From: Akkermansia muciniphila | Lineage (GTDB): Bacteria; Verrucomicrobiota; Verrucomicrobiia; Opitutales; Opitutaceae | NCBI GenBank assembly: GCA_945888375.1 | Contig: CAMCZZ010000009.1 | Span: 1-64,000 of the forward strand | DNA: 64,000 bases | Direction: 5' to 3' | In this document: piece by piece, positions 47,584 through 55,299 of the stretch | Layout of the letters: the number at the start of each line of letters is the position of its first letter | Position numbering within the stretch: the stretch's first letter is position 1 | Notes under the pieces: model-generated | Databases searched by the model: none | What the model was told of the DNA's origin: nothing | What the model saw: the letters and a program-made list of their open reading frames with translations, nothing else | Position numbers and translations under genes: made by a program

Positions 47584-48681
47584 TTAGAACGCGTTCACCG
47601 ACGCGATGACGTGGTCCACTTGCGCCTCCGTGAGTTCGGGGAAAATCGGCAGACTCACGCAGGTGGCGCAGGCCCGCTCCGCGATCGGTAGTGAACCCTC
47701 CGCCTGCCCTAAATCCTGATAACAAGCCTGCCGGTGCAAGGGCACAGGATAGATCAGATCGCTGCCGATATCTTTGCTCGCCAGATGTTCACGCAAGGCA
47801 TCACGGCGCGGATGCAAAACCGTGAACTGGTGCCAGACACTCTGGCCCTCCGGCCCCGCTCCCGCCGGCACCTGTAAATCCGCCAACCGCAGCCCCGCGC
47901 GATAGCGCTCCGCGATCTCGCGACGACGCGCCGTCCAACCCGCCAGCAAAGGCAGCTTCACCCCAAGGAGAGCCCCCTGAAAACCATCCATGCGGAAATT
48001 AAAGCCTACATGATCATGGTAATAACGCCGACCCGACCCATGCACTCGCAGCAATTTAGCCTTGGCGAAAAGAACGTCGGACCTGGAAACCAGCGCCCCG
48101 CCCTCCCCGCAGCCACCGAGATTTTTGGTCGGATAAAAACTGAAGGTTCCGACGTCCCCCGTCAGGCCTACCGGCGTCTCCATATAGGCCGCCCCGACCG
48201 CCTGCGCACAGTCCTCGACCACAAAAAGTCCATGCTTGCGGGCGATCGCCATGATCGCATCGAGCTTCGCCGGTCGGCCAAACAAATGCACCGCCACAAT
48301 ACCTTTAGTGCGTGGGGTAATGGCCGCCTCGATCTTAGCCGGATCCAGGTTAAAAGTATCCTTCTCGATATCGACAAAGACCGGCTTGGCGCCGACATAA
48401 CTAATACCCCAAACCGTCGAAATAAACGTAAAGGGCGGCGCGATCACCTCATCCCCCGGCCCCCATCCCGCCAGCGCGGCGGCCAAATGCAAAGGCGAGG
48501 TGCCACTATTTAACCCCAAGACCTGAGGATAACCTAGCGTGCGGGCGAAAGCCGCCTCGAAATCCTCCACATCCTTCCCGAGACAAAACCGCGTCGCATC
48601 GTAAGTCGCGGTCAACGCCGCGAGCGCCTGCTCTCGGATCGCCCGGTGCTGGAGAGAAAGATCAAGGAAGGGAACTTTCAT
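47584..48681 (-). CDS. DegT/DnrJ/EryC1/StrS-family sugar aminotransferase
   Basis: PLP-dependent aminotransferase acting on nucleotide-activated keto-sugars, as in polysaccharide or LPS synthesis. ATG at 48681 gives 365 residues starting MKVPFLDLS, a typical opening; a frame to 48825 adds 48 unrelated residues. PLP Lys is in FSFYPTKNLGGCGEGG, with LNSGTSPLHLA and VVEDCAQAVGA upstream. No sugar-biosynthesis partner lies nearby, so the substrate is unknown. Followed closely by trpF. Confidence 0.9.
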   Translation of the reverse strand: MKVPFLDLSLQHRAIREQALAALTATYDATRFCLGKDVEDFEAAFARTLGYPQVLGLNSGTSPLHLAAALAGWGPGDEVIAPPFTFISTVWGISYVGAKPVFVDIEKDTFNLDPAKIEAAITPRTKGIVAVHLFGRPAKLDAIMAIARKHGLFVVEDCAQAVGAAYMETPVGLTGDVGTFSFYPTKNLGGCGEGGALVSRSDVLFAKAKLLRVHGSGRRYYHDHVGFNFRMDGFQGALLGVKLPLLAGWTARRREIAERYRAGLRLADLQVPAGAGPEGQSVWHQFTVLHPRRDALREHLASKDIGSDLIYPVPLHRQACYQDLGQAEGSLPIAERACATCVSLPIFPELTEAQVDHVIASVNAF

Positions 48682-48769
48682 AACGTAAAGAAGCCCATCC
48701 AAACGCCCCTTTGCGGCGGCGGCAAAGCCGTATTTCCATGAGCATGGGGAAAACGCGCGGCTAAACGCC

Positions 48770-49711
48770 TCACACCGTGCGCTCCGCCGCCCAACGCTCG
48801 GCTTGCTTGGCGGCATAGTCCGCAAAAACCGATTTCAGCCGACGCGTGATCGTGTGCGGACCGGTCTTGTATAGATGCCCGTCAATGGCTCCGACCGGCT
48901 GCAAATCCTTGGTCGTGGACATTAAAAAGGCTTCCTCCATCCCCCGCAAAGCTTCCGGCCGGAGCGGCGCCTCTTTGATCGGCACCCCCGCTCTAGCTGC
49001 GATCTCCGCCAATAAAAAGCCGCGTGTCACCCCTGCCAGAATCCCCGCCGATAAAGGAGGGGTGAGCACCCCCCCCTCCTGCACAAACCCGAGATTACAT
49101 ACCGCAGCTTCGGTAATCTCGCCCGCTTGATTCAAGATAACCGCCTCATCCGCCCCCCGAAGCTTGGCCTCGCGCAAGCAAAGCAAATTATTAAGATAAT
49201 TACCCGTCTTCCAGGCCGGATTAAGGGTTTCCGCTGGATTGCGTCGCAAGTTTTTAGCCACCGCCAAAGTCTGCCCTTGTTCCAACTGCACTTCCGTGAG
49301 TTTGGGACAGGGCTGCACCAAAATAACAAAGTGAACGGCATCCGCCAAGGCCGGATCCAGCCCGATCGCGCCCTCGCCACGAGCTAGTTGCAGACGAATA
49401 TACAGTTCATCTCCATACCCCGTAACCTTCCGGTAAGCCCCAGCCGTGCGCCGGATTTCCGCCAAAATCGTCGCCGCAGCCGGCAGCGGCGGAAAATACA
49501 AGGCAGCCGCCGATCGCTCCAGTCGCGCCCAATGCTCCTCCCACGCAAAAAGGACCTTCCCATACGTGCGCCAGACTTCATAAATTGCGTCACCGTAAAG
49601 AAATCCACGATTCAAAGGCGGGATCGAGGCCTCGGCGGCGGAATGTAAACGGCCATCGGTATTGGCCTGAATAAAAGGCGTGGGCAGCATGATAAAAGGA
49701 GACAATGACAA
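48770..49711 (-). CDS. class IV (branched-chain/D-amino-acid type) aminotransferase
   Basis: Fold-type IV PLP enzyme. 313 residues; ATG at 49711 is preferred because GGAG lies about 12 bp upstream, but ATG at 49690 is possible. The N-terminal block IPPLNRGFLYGDAIYEVWRT is typical, and the PLP Lys lies in WKTGNYLNNLLCLREA, which favours branched-chain or D-alanine-type aminotransferases over aminodeoxychorismate lyase. The C-terminal EAFLMSTTKDLQPV block fits. Precise substrate is open. Confidence 0.87.
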   Translation of the reverse strand: MSLSPFIMLPTPFIQANTDGRLHSAAEASIPPLNRGFLYGDAIYEVWRTYGKVLFAWEEHWARLERSAAALYFPPLPAAATILAEIRRTAGAYRKVTGYGDELYIRLQLARGEGAIGLDPALADAVHFVILVQPCPKLTEVQLEQGQTLAVAKNLRRNPAETLNPAWKTGNYLNNLLCLREAKLRGADEAVILNQAGEITEAAVCNLGFVQEGGVLTPPLSAGILAGVTRGFLLAEIAARAGVPIKEAPLRPEALRGMEEAFLMSTTKDLQPVGAIDGHLYKTGPHTITRRLKSVFADYAAKQAERWAAERTV

Positions 49712-49751
49712 TTGCTAAACTCCCCCGGCTGGGCTTCTAGGCCAAACAAAA

Positions 49752-49774
49752 AAGCCCCCGAAGACCGGGGGCTT
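49752..49774 (-). terminator. rho-independent terminator of the H-NS-like gene
   Basis: Perfect stem AAGCCCCC/GGGGGCTT with a 7-nt loop and a run of T residues on the minus strand. It lies about 27 bp after the stop codon at 49801. A shorter T-run on the other side could make it weakly bidirectional. Confidence 0.88.
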
Positions 49775-49800
49775 TGCAAAGGGAAAGGGAAACTGCTGGC

Positions 49801-50277
49801 TTAGAGGGCCGGAGCCTCAACCACCGGCGCCGCCTCAACCGCCGAGGCCGCGGGAGCGGCCTTGGCGCGGGATTTCACCAAACCAAGGGCTTTCTTCACA
49901 TTTTGCACGCTGGGTGCGGAAATGCCGAGGGCCTTGGCGATTTCCTCGCCAGTCTTGCCCTGCTCGGAGAGCAGTTTCACCTGAGCGCGGGTCTCATCGG
50001 TGATCTTGGCGCGCTTGCCTACCTTGACTGCTTTAGTTACAGCGGCCTTGGGGGCCTTGGCGGCTGTAGCCTTGGCACCACGGCCAGCCTTGGCCTTGAG
50101 CTTGCCACCGTTTTTGGCAGCATCTTTTAAGGCAGCGATAAAGTCTTCCAGGGAAGCAAAACCGAAATCAGCCGGCAATTTGGCCAGCGCGGCAGCACGC
50201 TCGGCAGAGATTTTGGACTCCAGTTGCTGGAGATCGGCTTTAGCTTTTTGTAGTTTGGCGAGTTGGTCGTTGAACAT
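49801..50277 (-). CDS. H-NS-like protein with C-terminal helix-turn-helix
   Basis: Probable nucleoid-associated or DNA-binding protein. ATG at 50277 gives 158 residues (a start at 50301 adds 8). An N-terminal coiled coil (MFNDQLAKLQKAKADLQQLE, continuing to about 35) should oligomerise. A Lys/Ala-rich linker of histone-H1 style follows (about 62-95), then a helix-turn-helix (GKTGEEIAKALGISAPSVQN) and an Ala/Pro-rich tail. The order coiled coil, basic linker, DNA-binding domain recalls H-NS but the C-terminal domain is not the H-NS type. Its strong terminator and long AT-rich upstream spacer suggest an independently regulated, possibly abundant protein. Confidence 0.78.
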   Translation of the reverse strand: MFNDQLAKLQKAKADLQQLESKISAERAAALAKLPADFGFASLEDFIAALKDAAKNGGKLKAKAGRGAKATAAKAPKAAVTKAVKVGKRAKITDETRAQVKLLSEQGKTGEEIAKALGISAPSVQNVKKALGLVKSRAKAAPAASAVEAAPVVEAPAL

Positions 50278-50699
50278 TGCGACGTCACCAAAATGCCACA
50301 TAGAGGCTATATCAAGTAGAAAATCTATAGTAACAGTGATTTTTTAATACTTCGCCATCACCGCAACACAGCCGTCCCGGCTAGAGTCGCACTATCACGC
50401 TGGCTCACCGGCCAGGCCTGGTAAATCAAGTGGGGAAAACCAAGTCTATTTCCTGACATAAATACCTGTCTTAAAAGATTTAATTGGGATGATTGTTACC
50501 TGTAAAGCCGGCTTAAATTCAACCGGTAGATAGGCCCTACCGCGTTACCCCCCCCCCTTCCTTCGAAGCCCCGGAAAAAGCCCGTCAAAACTCCATAGAG
50601 GCCACCACCCCTTCGGTAAAAGCCCCCCCAAAAAAACAGTTACCCGTTAAATCGGTTCGGGATCGCTGCGACCGGCAGGCAAAAATGCGGCTGGAGCAA

Positions 50700-50737
50700 A
50701 GAGCCCGATTCTCTCTCGGAACGGGGCTCTTATCTTT
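50700..50737 (+). terminator. terminator-like hairpin within the gene-free stretch
   Basis: Stem AGAGCCC (50700-50706) and GGGCTCT (50724-50730), with additional inner pairing, is followed by a T-rich tail. No plus-strand gene ends here, so it may end a small RNA from upstream. Confidence 0.5.
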
Positions 50738-50776
50738 GATGAACAAGCAGCCGAATCTGTTAGACTAGGCTTTAGG

Positions 50777-50897
50777 GAACCGTGTTTAAATAACGGATGC
50801 CCCCGAGAGGCAAACCATGCTCGGATCAGGTAAAAAAGGTAGATATAGCCCAGAGGGTCATGCCGCCTCCACCGGTTCGGGCGAGCCGGTTTTTCTT
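50777..50897 (+). ncRNA. candidate small RNA or structured leader
   Basis: Bounded by a possible promoter (TTGATG at 50736-50741, a 19-bp spacer and TAGACT at 50761-50766) and the terminator at 50871-50897. It can form hairpins CCGT/ACGG (50790-50806), TGCC/GGCA (50798-50811), and a longer stem pairing GAGGC (50806-50810) and CATG with CATG and GCCTC around 50860. The apical loop is purine-rich (AGGTAAAAAAGGTAG). No known RNA family is recognised. Both ends are inferred. Confidence 0.4.
50871..50897 (+). terminator. rho-independent terminator within the gene-free stretch
   Basis: Eight-bp stem ACCGGTTC (50871-50878) with GAGCCGGT (50883-50890), one G-T pair, GGGC loop, and a T-rich tail TTTTCTTT. 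It is oriented for plus-strand transcripts, about 160 bp upstream of the next gene, where it could end a small RNA or act as an attenuator. Confidence 0.7.
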
Positions 50898-51061
50898 TCC
50901 AAACTACGCCTTTTTAGTTCCCGGTCACACCCTTGTTTAGACCACAGCACCTCACCCCTTGCGGAAAGCCGTTTTTATTTAAAGGATACGTAAAAGTTTG
51001 TCGTGGTCTCCACTAATACCGCGCCTTGCTCATTTCTTTTTGAGAAGCTAATTTTAAACGA

Positions 51062-52126
51062 ATGCCACTTATACCCCTCGAGGACAACTTTAACGACGTT
51101 ATCGCCAAAGCCCAGCGCGGCTACGGTATCTCAGACGCCGACCTCGTGGCCCGCGCCGAAGTCTCACTCGAGGATTTCGCCGCCGTGAAATCCGGAATCC
51201 CGCTCCTGCCCGTCGTGCGACGGCTAGCCCGCCACCTTAAACTCTCACCCGACGCACTCGTCGTTCTCGCCAAGAAAGAGGCTTACCCGCGGCCCCCCAT
51301 CTTTCCCCGAGGGTTTGCCATGTTCAACACCCCCGACGAAGACATCACCGTAAACAACTACCTCGTCTGGGACCCCAAAACCCGCGAAGCCGCCGCCGTT
51401 GATACCGGCACGAATATCACCGACCTGCTCGACGTCGTGAAAAGCCAGCAACTCCGCGTCGTCGCCGTCCTTCTCACCCATACCCATAGCGACCACCGCG
51501 CCGCCCTCCCCGCGCTGCTCGCCGCGACCGGCGCCCAAGCCTGGAGCCATGAACGCGAGCCGCTCGATACTCCCGGAGCGCGCACTTTTGCCGATAACGC
51601 ATACTTTCACCTGGGCAACATCGCCATCAAGACCTTGCCCACCCCCGGTCACTCACCCGGCCAAACTACGTTTTACGTGCAAGGTCTCAGCTGGCCCCTC
51701 GCCCTCTGCGGCGACTCCCTCTTCTCCGCATCCGTTGGCGGCAGCCCCACCCGGTTTGCTGAACAAATAAAAAACAGCCGCGCCCGCATCTTCAGCCTGC
51801 CCAAAGACACCGTGATCGGCCCGGGCCACGGCCCCCTCACCACCCTCGCCCACGAACGGCGCTATAATCCGTTCTTCGCCCCCGATCGGCTCGCTTCCCC
51901 CGCTGGCAAAGGCACAACCGCCGCCCCCGCCAGTGCAAGCGCCCAAGCCGAAGCGGATGCCACTGCCGCCCCCGCCCGCGCCGTGGACCTCCCCAAACGC
52001 CCCCGTGCCGGTAAAGCCGGACGCCCTGATAACAAAGGCACCCCACCTGCCAAACCATCCAAATCCGCAAAACCCGGACGGGACGGCGCCCGGGCGTTTA
52101 AATCCCGGCGCAATCGCTCTGCCTAA
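51062..52126 (+). CDS. fusion of XRE-like HTH and metallo-beta-lactamase hydrolase
   Basis: 354 residues. The first 75 or so look like a Cro/C1-type helix-turn-helix (SDADLVARAEVSLEDFAAVKSG). A glyoxalase-II-like metallo-beta-lactamase domain follows at about 85-275, with the zinc motif THTHSDH, later His in TPGHSPGQTTF, Asp in CGDSLF and a final His in GPGHGPLTT. The last 75 residues are disordered, Ala/Pro then Lys/Arg-rich. Probably a hydrolase of a thioester or similar substrate; why it carries a DNA-binding-type N-terminus and basic tail is unknown. It lies just downstream of the candidate small RNA stretch. Confidence 0.82.
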   Translation: MPLIPLEDNFNDVIAKAQRGYGISDADLVARAEVSLEDFAAVKSGIPLLPVVRRLARHLKLSPDALVVLAKKEAYPRPPIFPRGFAMFNTPDEDITVNNYLVWDPKTREAAAVDTGTNITDLLDVVKSQQLRVVAVLLTHTHSDHRAALPALLAATGAQAWSHEREPLDTPGARTFADNAYFHLGNIAIKTLPTPGHSPGQTTFYVQGLSWPLALCGDSLFSASVGGSPTRFAEQIKNSRARIFSLPKDTVIGPGHGPLTTLAHERRYNPFFAPDRLASPAGKGTTAAPASASAQAEADATAAPARAVDLPKRPRAGKAGRPDNKGTPPAKPSKSAKPGRDGARAFKSRRNRSA

Positions 52127-52153
52127 ACCACCCCCAAAAACCTCTCGCCCAAG

Positions 52154-53701
52154 ATGCAGTTCTCCATCCGCCGCCAGACGGTCATGATCCTCGGTCTAGC
52201 CGCGAGCCTGACGCTCGCGCTCATCGTGATCGCCACCGACGAAGACCTGCGCGAACGCCTAGGCACCACTTACTGGGTCATCGGCCTAGCCCTCATCGGC
52301 GCCATCCTGCTCGTCCTTGCCGGCTACGTCTTCGACCAAACACTCGTCCAACGCCTGAAGGAAATCAACCAACAGGCCGCCGATGCCCGCCCACCCGCCG
52401 ACAAAGCCAATCCCGAAAATGACTTCGACGATCCCGACGAAATCATCGGCTTAGCCCGGAAAATCGAACAAATGGCGCGAAACCTCCAAAAAACCGAGGC
52501 CAGTTACCGCGCTATCGTAGAAGACCAATCCGACCTTATCTGCCGATATAAAAACGACGGCCGCCTCACTTTTGTGAACGGCGCCTACGCCCAGTTTCTG
52601 GATCGCAAACGCTCCGAGCTGATCGGCCAGGTTTGGCCCGTGATCGCGACCCGCCTGGCCCCCTGGCTTGAACTGGACACCTGGCCCGAGGCCTCCTCGT
52701 TCGAGACCCAACTCACCGGCCCCGACGGCCAAAGAAGGATCATTCACTGGACACATCGCGCCATCATGGACCGCGAGGGGCAACTTTTCGAATACCAGGC
52801 CGTCGGCCACGACATCTCCGCCCGTAAAGAATCCGAATCCGCCCTGCGTGACGCCAAGGAAGCCGCCGAGTCCGCCGACCTCGCCAAGAGCGAATTCCTC
52901 GCCATCGTCAGCCATGAGATCCGCACCCCGATCAACGGAGTGATCGGCTTCTCCCGCCTGCTGCGCGGCACCCCGCTCACCCCGGAACAAGTCGGCTACA
53001 CAGAGACCATCCAGCGCTGCGGGCAAAATCTCGAAATCCTCGTCTCCGATATCCTCGACCTGTCCCGTATCGAGGCCGGTCGCCTGGAATTGGACCCCTC
53101 CCCGTTCTCTCTGCGCGAGTGCCTGGATAATGTCGTCACGCTGTTAAACGAGCCCGCCCGCAAAGCCGGGCTTGCCCTCATCGCGGAGATTTCCCCTCTC
53201 ATGCCCCCCTTGCTGAAGGGTGATCAAAACCGGCTTCGCCAGATCCTGACCAACCTCGTAGGCAACGCCGTTAAGTTCACCGAAAAGGGCAGCGTGACCA
53301 TCCGCCTTTCGGGTGCTTTTACCCCCGAAGCAGAAACCGGCGCCGATGGCCTCGTGCCCTACGTTTTAACCGGTGAAGTGATCGACACCGGCATCGGCAT
53401 CGAGCCCGCCTTGATGCCGCGCCTCTTCCGCGCCTTCAGCCAGTTGGACACTTCCTCAACCCGCCGGCACGGCGGCACCGGACTCGGCCTAGTCATCTCG
53501 AAACGCCTGTGCGAACTCATGCAAGGCGACATCGCGGTGGAGAGTGCTCCCGGCCTGGGCTCCACCTTCCGTTTCCGCGTAAGCATGCGCAGTTCCCACG
53601 ATAGCTCCCTCCTCGCCTTTTCCCGCCTCCAGGAGGTTGCCACCCGCACCCCCTCGCGCACTTACCCCCCCCTGCTCCCCCAGTCCCCGACCGCCGTCTA
53701 A
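52154..53701 (+). CDS. membrane sensor histidine kinase with PAS domain
   Basis: 515 residues. Two membrane helices at the N-terminus (about 10-25 and 38-60) flank a very short periplasmic loop. A coiled linker and a PAS domain (about 115-230; DLICRYKNDGRLTFVN) follow, then the phospho-acceptor box SHEIRTPINGVIGFSRL and HATPase domain with [19 protein letters not shown] and GGTGLGLVIS. No attached receiver. No response regulator lies next to it, so the partner is unknown. Starts 27 bp after the HTH-hydrolase gene. Confidence 0.92.
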   Translation: MQFSIRRQTVMILGLAASLTLALIVIATDEDLRERLGTTYWVIGLALIGAILLVLAGYVFDQTLVQRLKEINQQAADARPPADKANPENDFDDPDEIIGLARKIEQMARNLQKTEASYRAIVEDQSDLICRYKNDGRLTFVNGAYAQFLDRKRSELIGQVWPVIATRLAPWLELDTWPEASSFETQLTGPDGQRRIIHWTHRAIMDREGQLFEYQAVGHDISARKESESALRDAKEAAESADLAKSEFLAIVSHEIRTPINGVIGFSRLLRGTPLTPEQVGYTETIQRCGQNLEILVSDILDLSRIEAGRLELDPSPFSLRECLDNVVTLLNEPARKAGLALIAEISPLMPPLLKGDQNRLRQILTNLVGNAVKFTEKGSVTIRLSGAFTPEAETGADGLVPYVLTGEVIDTGIGIEPALMPRLFRAFSQLDTSSTRRHGGTGLGLVISKRLCELMQGDIAVESAPGLGSTFRFRVSMRSSHDSSLLAFSRLQEVATRTPSRTYPPLLPQSPTAV

Positions 53702-53804
53702 ACCCGCGCCCCCGCCCTCGCCACTCCAGCGGTTTGCCAAAATGTAACTCCGGACTTGCACCGCCTCGTGCGCTTAAACACGTTTTCCCTTCCGTCAGTG
53801 TGAC

Positions 53805-53878
53805 GGCGCGATCGCCAAGTGGTAAGGCCGAGCTCTGCAAAAGCTCTACCGCCGGTTCGATTCCGGCTCGCGCCTCCA
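53805..53878 (+). tRNA. tRNA-Cys (GCA anticodon)
   Basis: A complete cloverleaf: 7-bp acceptor GGCGCGA/TCGCGCC, D arm CGCCAAGTGGTAAGGC, anticodon loop CTGCAAA giving GCA between GAGCT/AGCTC, and T arm CCGGTTCGATTCCGG. The discriminator is T and CCA is encoded at 53876-53878. No other tRNA gene is seen in the window. Confidence 0.97.
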
Positions 53879-54081
53879 ATTTCCCTGCCGCCCCGGCGCA
53901 GCGCCCAAACCGCCCCCACCCTGCAGCGGGGGCTTGCGCCAGACGCCCGTCCGCCTTTCAGCACCCCTTGCCGCCAACGCGGCACTGCCGTTAAAACCAA
54001 CTACGGACCGGGTTTTACATTGAAGGCAGCATCGTAACATCCCTTCGTCACTTCCAGTTTCACTCTCTACACCTCCGGACC

Positions 54082-54777
54082 ATGATACTCGCCGCGCCTC
54101 TGCTCGCTTCCGTCAACGTCATCCAGGTCTTCACCACCACTGACCTCGTAGGCCAGGCGATCACCGTCGGCTTGGGCATCTTCAGCATCATCGCGTGGAC
54201 GGTTATGTTCGGCAAATTCTCCGAGCTAAAACGTCTCCGCCAACTCAATCTGGCCTTTGAACAACGCCTGCGCGACGAACGCACCTTGCTCGATCTGCCC
54301 GAGTCCTTTCGCACCCGTCGCTCGATCCCCTACGCCGACGTCTATGCCGACGCCGTCGAGGCCTATTGGCGCGCCGCCTCCATTCTTAAAGAAAAGGGCA
54401 TCGACTCGGGCCGCGCCCGCCTCGAGCACGCCGAGAACGGCATCCAGCGCGCCATCGCCCGCCAGACTCTGCGCTACGAGAGCAGCATGATCTTCCTCGC
54501 CTCCATCGTCTCCGGAGCCCCTTTTCTCGGCCTCTTTGGCACCGTCTGGGGCGTGATGGAAGTCTTCACCGCCGTCTCGATGCAGGCCTCCGCCAACCTC
54601 CAGACCCTCGCCCCCGGCGTCTCCGCCGCCCTTATGACTACCATCGCTGGCCTGGTCGTCGCCATCCCCTCGGTCTTCGGTTACAACGCCCTCCTCACCA
54701 AGACCCGCCAGCTCACCACCGAGCTCGAGAATTATTCCTCGGCCCTCGCCGACCGCCTGGAACTCGAGTCGAAATAA
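54082..54777 (+). CDS. MotA/TolQ/ExbB proton-channel protein
   Basis: Inner-membrane proton-channel subunit that powers TonB or Tol. 231 residues. An N-terminal membrane helix (ITVGLGIFSIIAWTVMFGKF), then a cytoplasmic helical region, then the two family helices around SMIFLASIVSGAPFLGLFGT and GVSAALMTTIAGLVVAIPSV. The G-x-x-GLFGTVWGV motif is diagnostic. First of a three-gene cluster with an ExbD/TolR protein and a TonB/TolA-type protein. TolQ and ExbB cannot be told apart with confidence. Confidence 0.93.
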   Translation: MILAAPLLASVNVIQVFTTTDLVGQAITVGLGIFSIIAWTVMFGKFSELKRLRQLNLAFEQRLRDERTLLDLPESFRTRRSIPYADVYADAVEAYWRAASILKEKGIDSGRARLEHAENGIQRAIARQTLRYESSMIFLASIVSGAPFLGLFGTVWGVMEVFTAVSMQASANLQTLAPGVSAALMTTIAGLVVAIPSVFGYNALLTKTRQLTTELENYSSALADRLELESK

Positions 54778-54820
54778 GCCCGCCCCCCGCCCCGCCGCAT
54801 CAGCCAAACGGATACGCCCC

Positions 54821-55270
54821 ATGGCCCGCACCTTCCGCCGTCACCGCCAGATGCACGCGCTCTCCGAGCTAAACGTGACCAACCTGCTCGACCTGGCCTT
54901 CGTCCTTCTGATCATTTTCATGATCGCCACCCCCTTGATCAACCAGGAGCAGACCCTGCCGGTAAACCTGCCCGTGGAATCGATGAGCCCCCAGACCCCG
55001 CCCGATCGCGACACGAAGTTCATCGCCGTCACGATCAAGCTCGACGGCACCTACCTGATCGAGCCCGACACGCGCCACCCCGTGACCGAACGCGAGCTGG
55101 CCGGCCGCCTCGCCAGCCTCGCCGCCACTTCCGCCGGAGGCAAAAACCAGCCGGTCATCCGCATCCGCGCCGACGCCCAAGTGCCCTATCAACGCGTGAT
55201 CACGCTGATGGATAATCTTAAAAAAGCCGGCCTCGGCCGCGTGAGTTTCGACACCCAGGTGCAAACCTGA
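54821..55270 (+). CDS. ExbD/TolR family protein
   Basis: Partner of the ExbB/TolQ channel. 149 residues: a basic N-terminus, one membrane helix (LLDLAFVLLIIFMIATPL) containing the family's essential Asp in NLLDLAF, and a periplasmic domain ending in VITLMDNLKKAGLGRVSFDTQ. Normal length. Lies 43 bp after its partner and is followed by the tonB-like gene. Confidence 0.93.
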   Translation: MARTFRRHRQMHALSELNVTNLLDLAFVLLIIFMIATPLINQEQTLPVNLPVESMSPQTPPDRDTKFIAVTIKLDGTYLIEPDTRHPVTERELAGRLASLAATSAGGKNQPVIRIRADAQVPYQRVITLMDNLKKAGLGRVSFDTQVQT

Positions 55271-55279
55271 ATTTCCGCG

Positions 55280-55292
55280 CCCCCCCCCCCCC
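55280..55292 (+). repeat. 13-C homopolymer tract upstream of the tonB-like gene
   Basis: Thirteen consecutive C residues end 7 bp before the ATG at 55300, where a ribosome-binding site would normally lie. Such tracts slip during replication and could change expression. Sequencing or assembly could also miscount its length. Confidence 0.7.
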
Positions 55293-55299
55293 GACCGCC

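Larger units (their letters stand above)
50278..51061. other. 784-bp gene-free stretch with possible small RNAs
   Basis: The longest non-coding stretch in the window, between divergent genes. It is locally AT-rich near the H-NS-like start. A hairpin CGGTAG/CTACCG (50524-50543) is followed by a 10-C run (50548-50557). Two plus-strand terminator-like hairpins follow at 50700-50737 and 50871-50897, with no plus-strand gene before either. That implies one or two short plus-strand transcripts. A short stretch at 50739-50766 could encode a 9-residue peptide but has no ribosome-binding site. Confidence 0.6.

Noticed and set aside
50800-50830. GGCAAACC block suggesting a cyclic-di-GMP-I riboswitch
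   Set aside because: The following required blocks (GGGACGCAAAGCC and the tetraloop-receptor arm) are absent.
50815-50855. Resemblance to the conserved loop of signal recognition particle RNA (CAGG, AAGG and AG blocks in order)
   Set aside because: The closing pairs around the tetraloop are missing (no CC-GGAA-GG stem), so the SRP hairpin cannot form.
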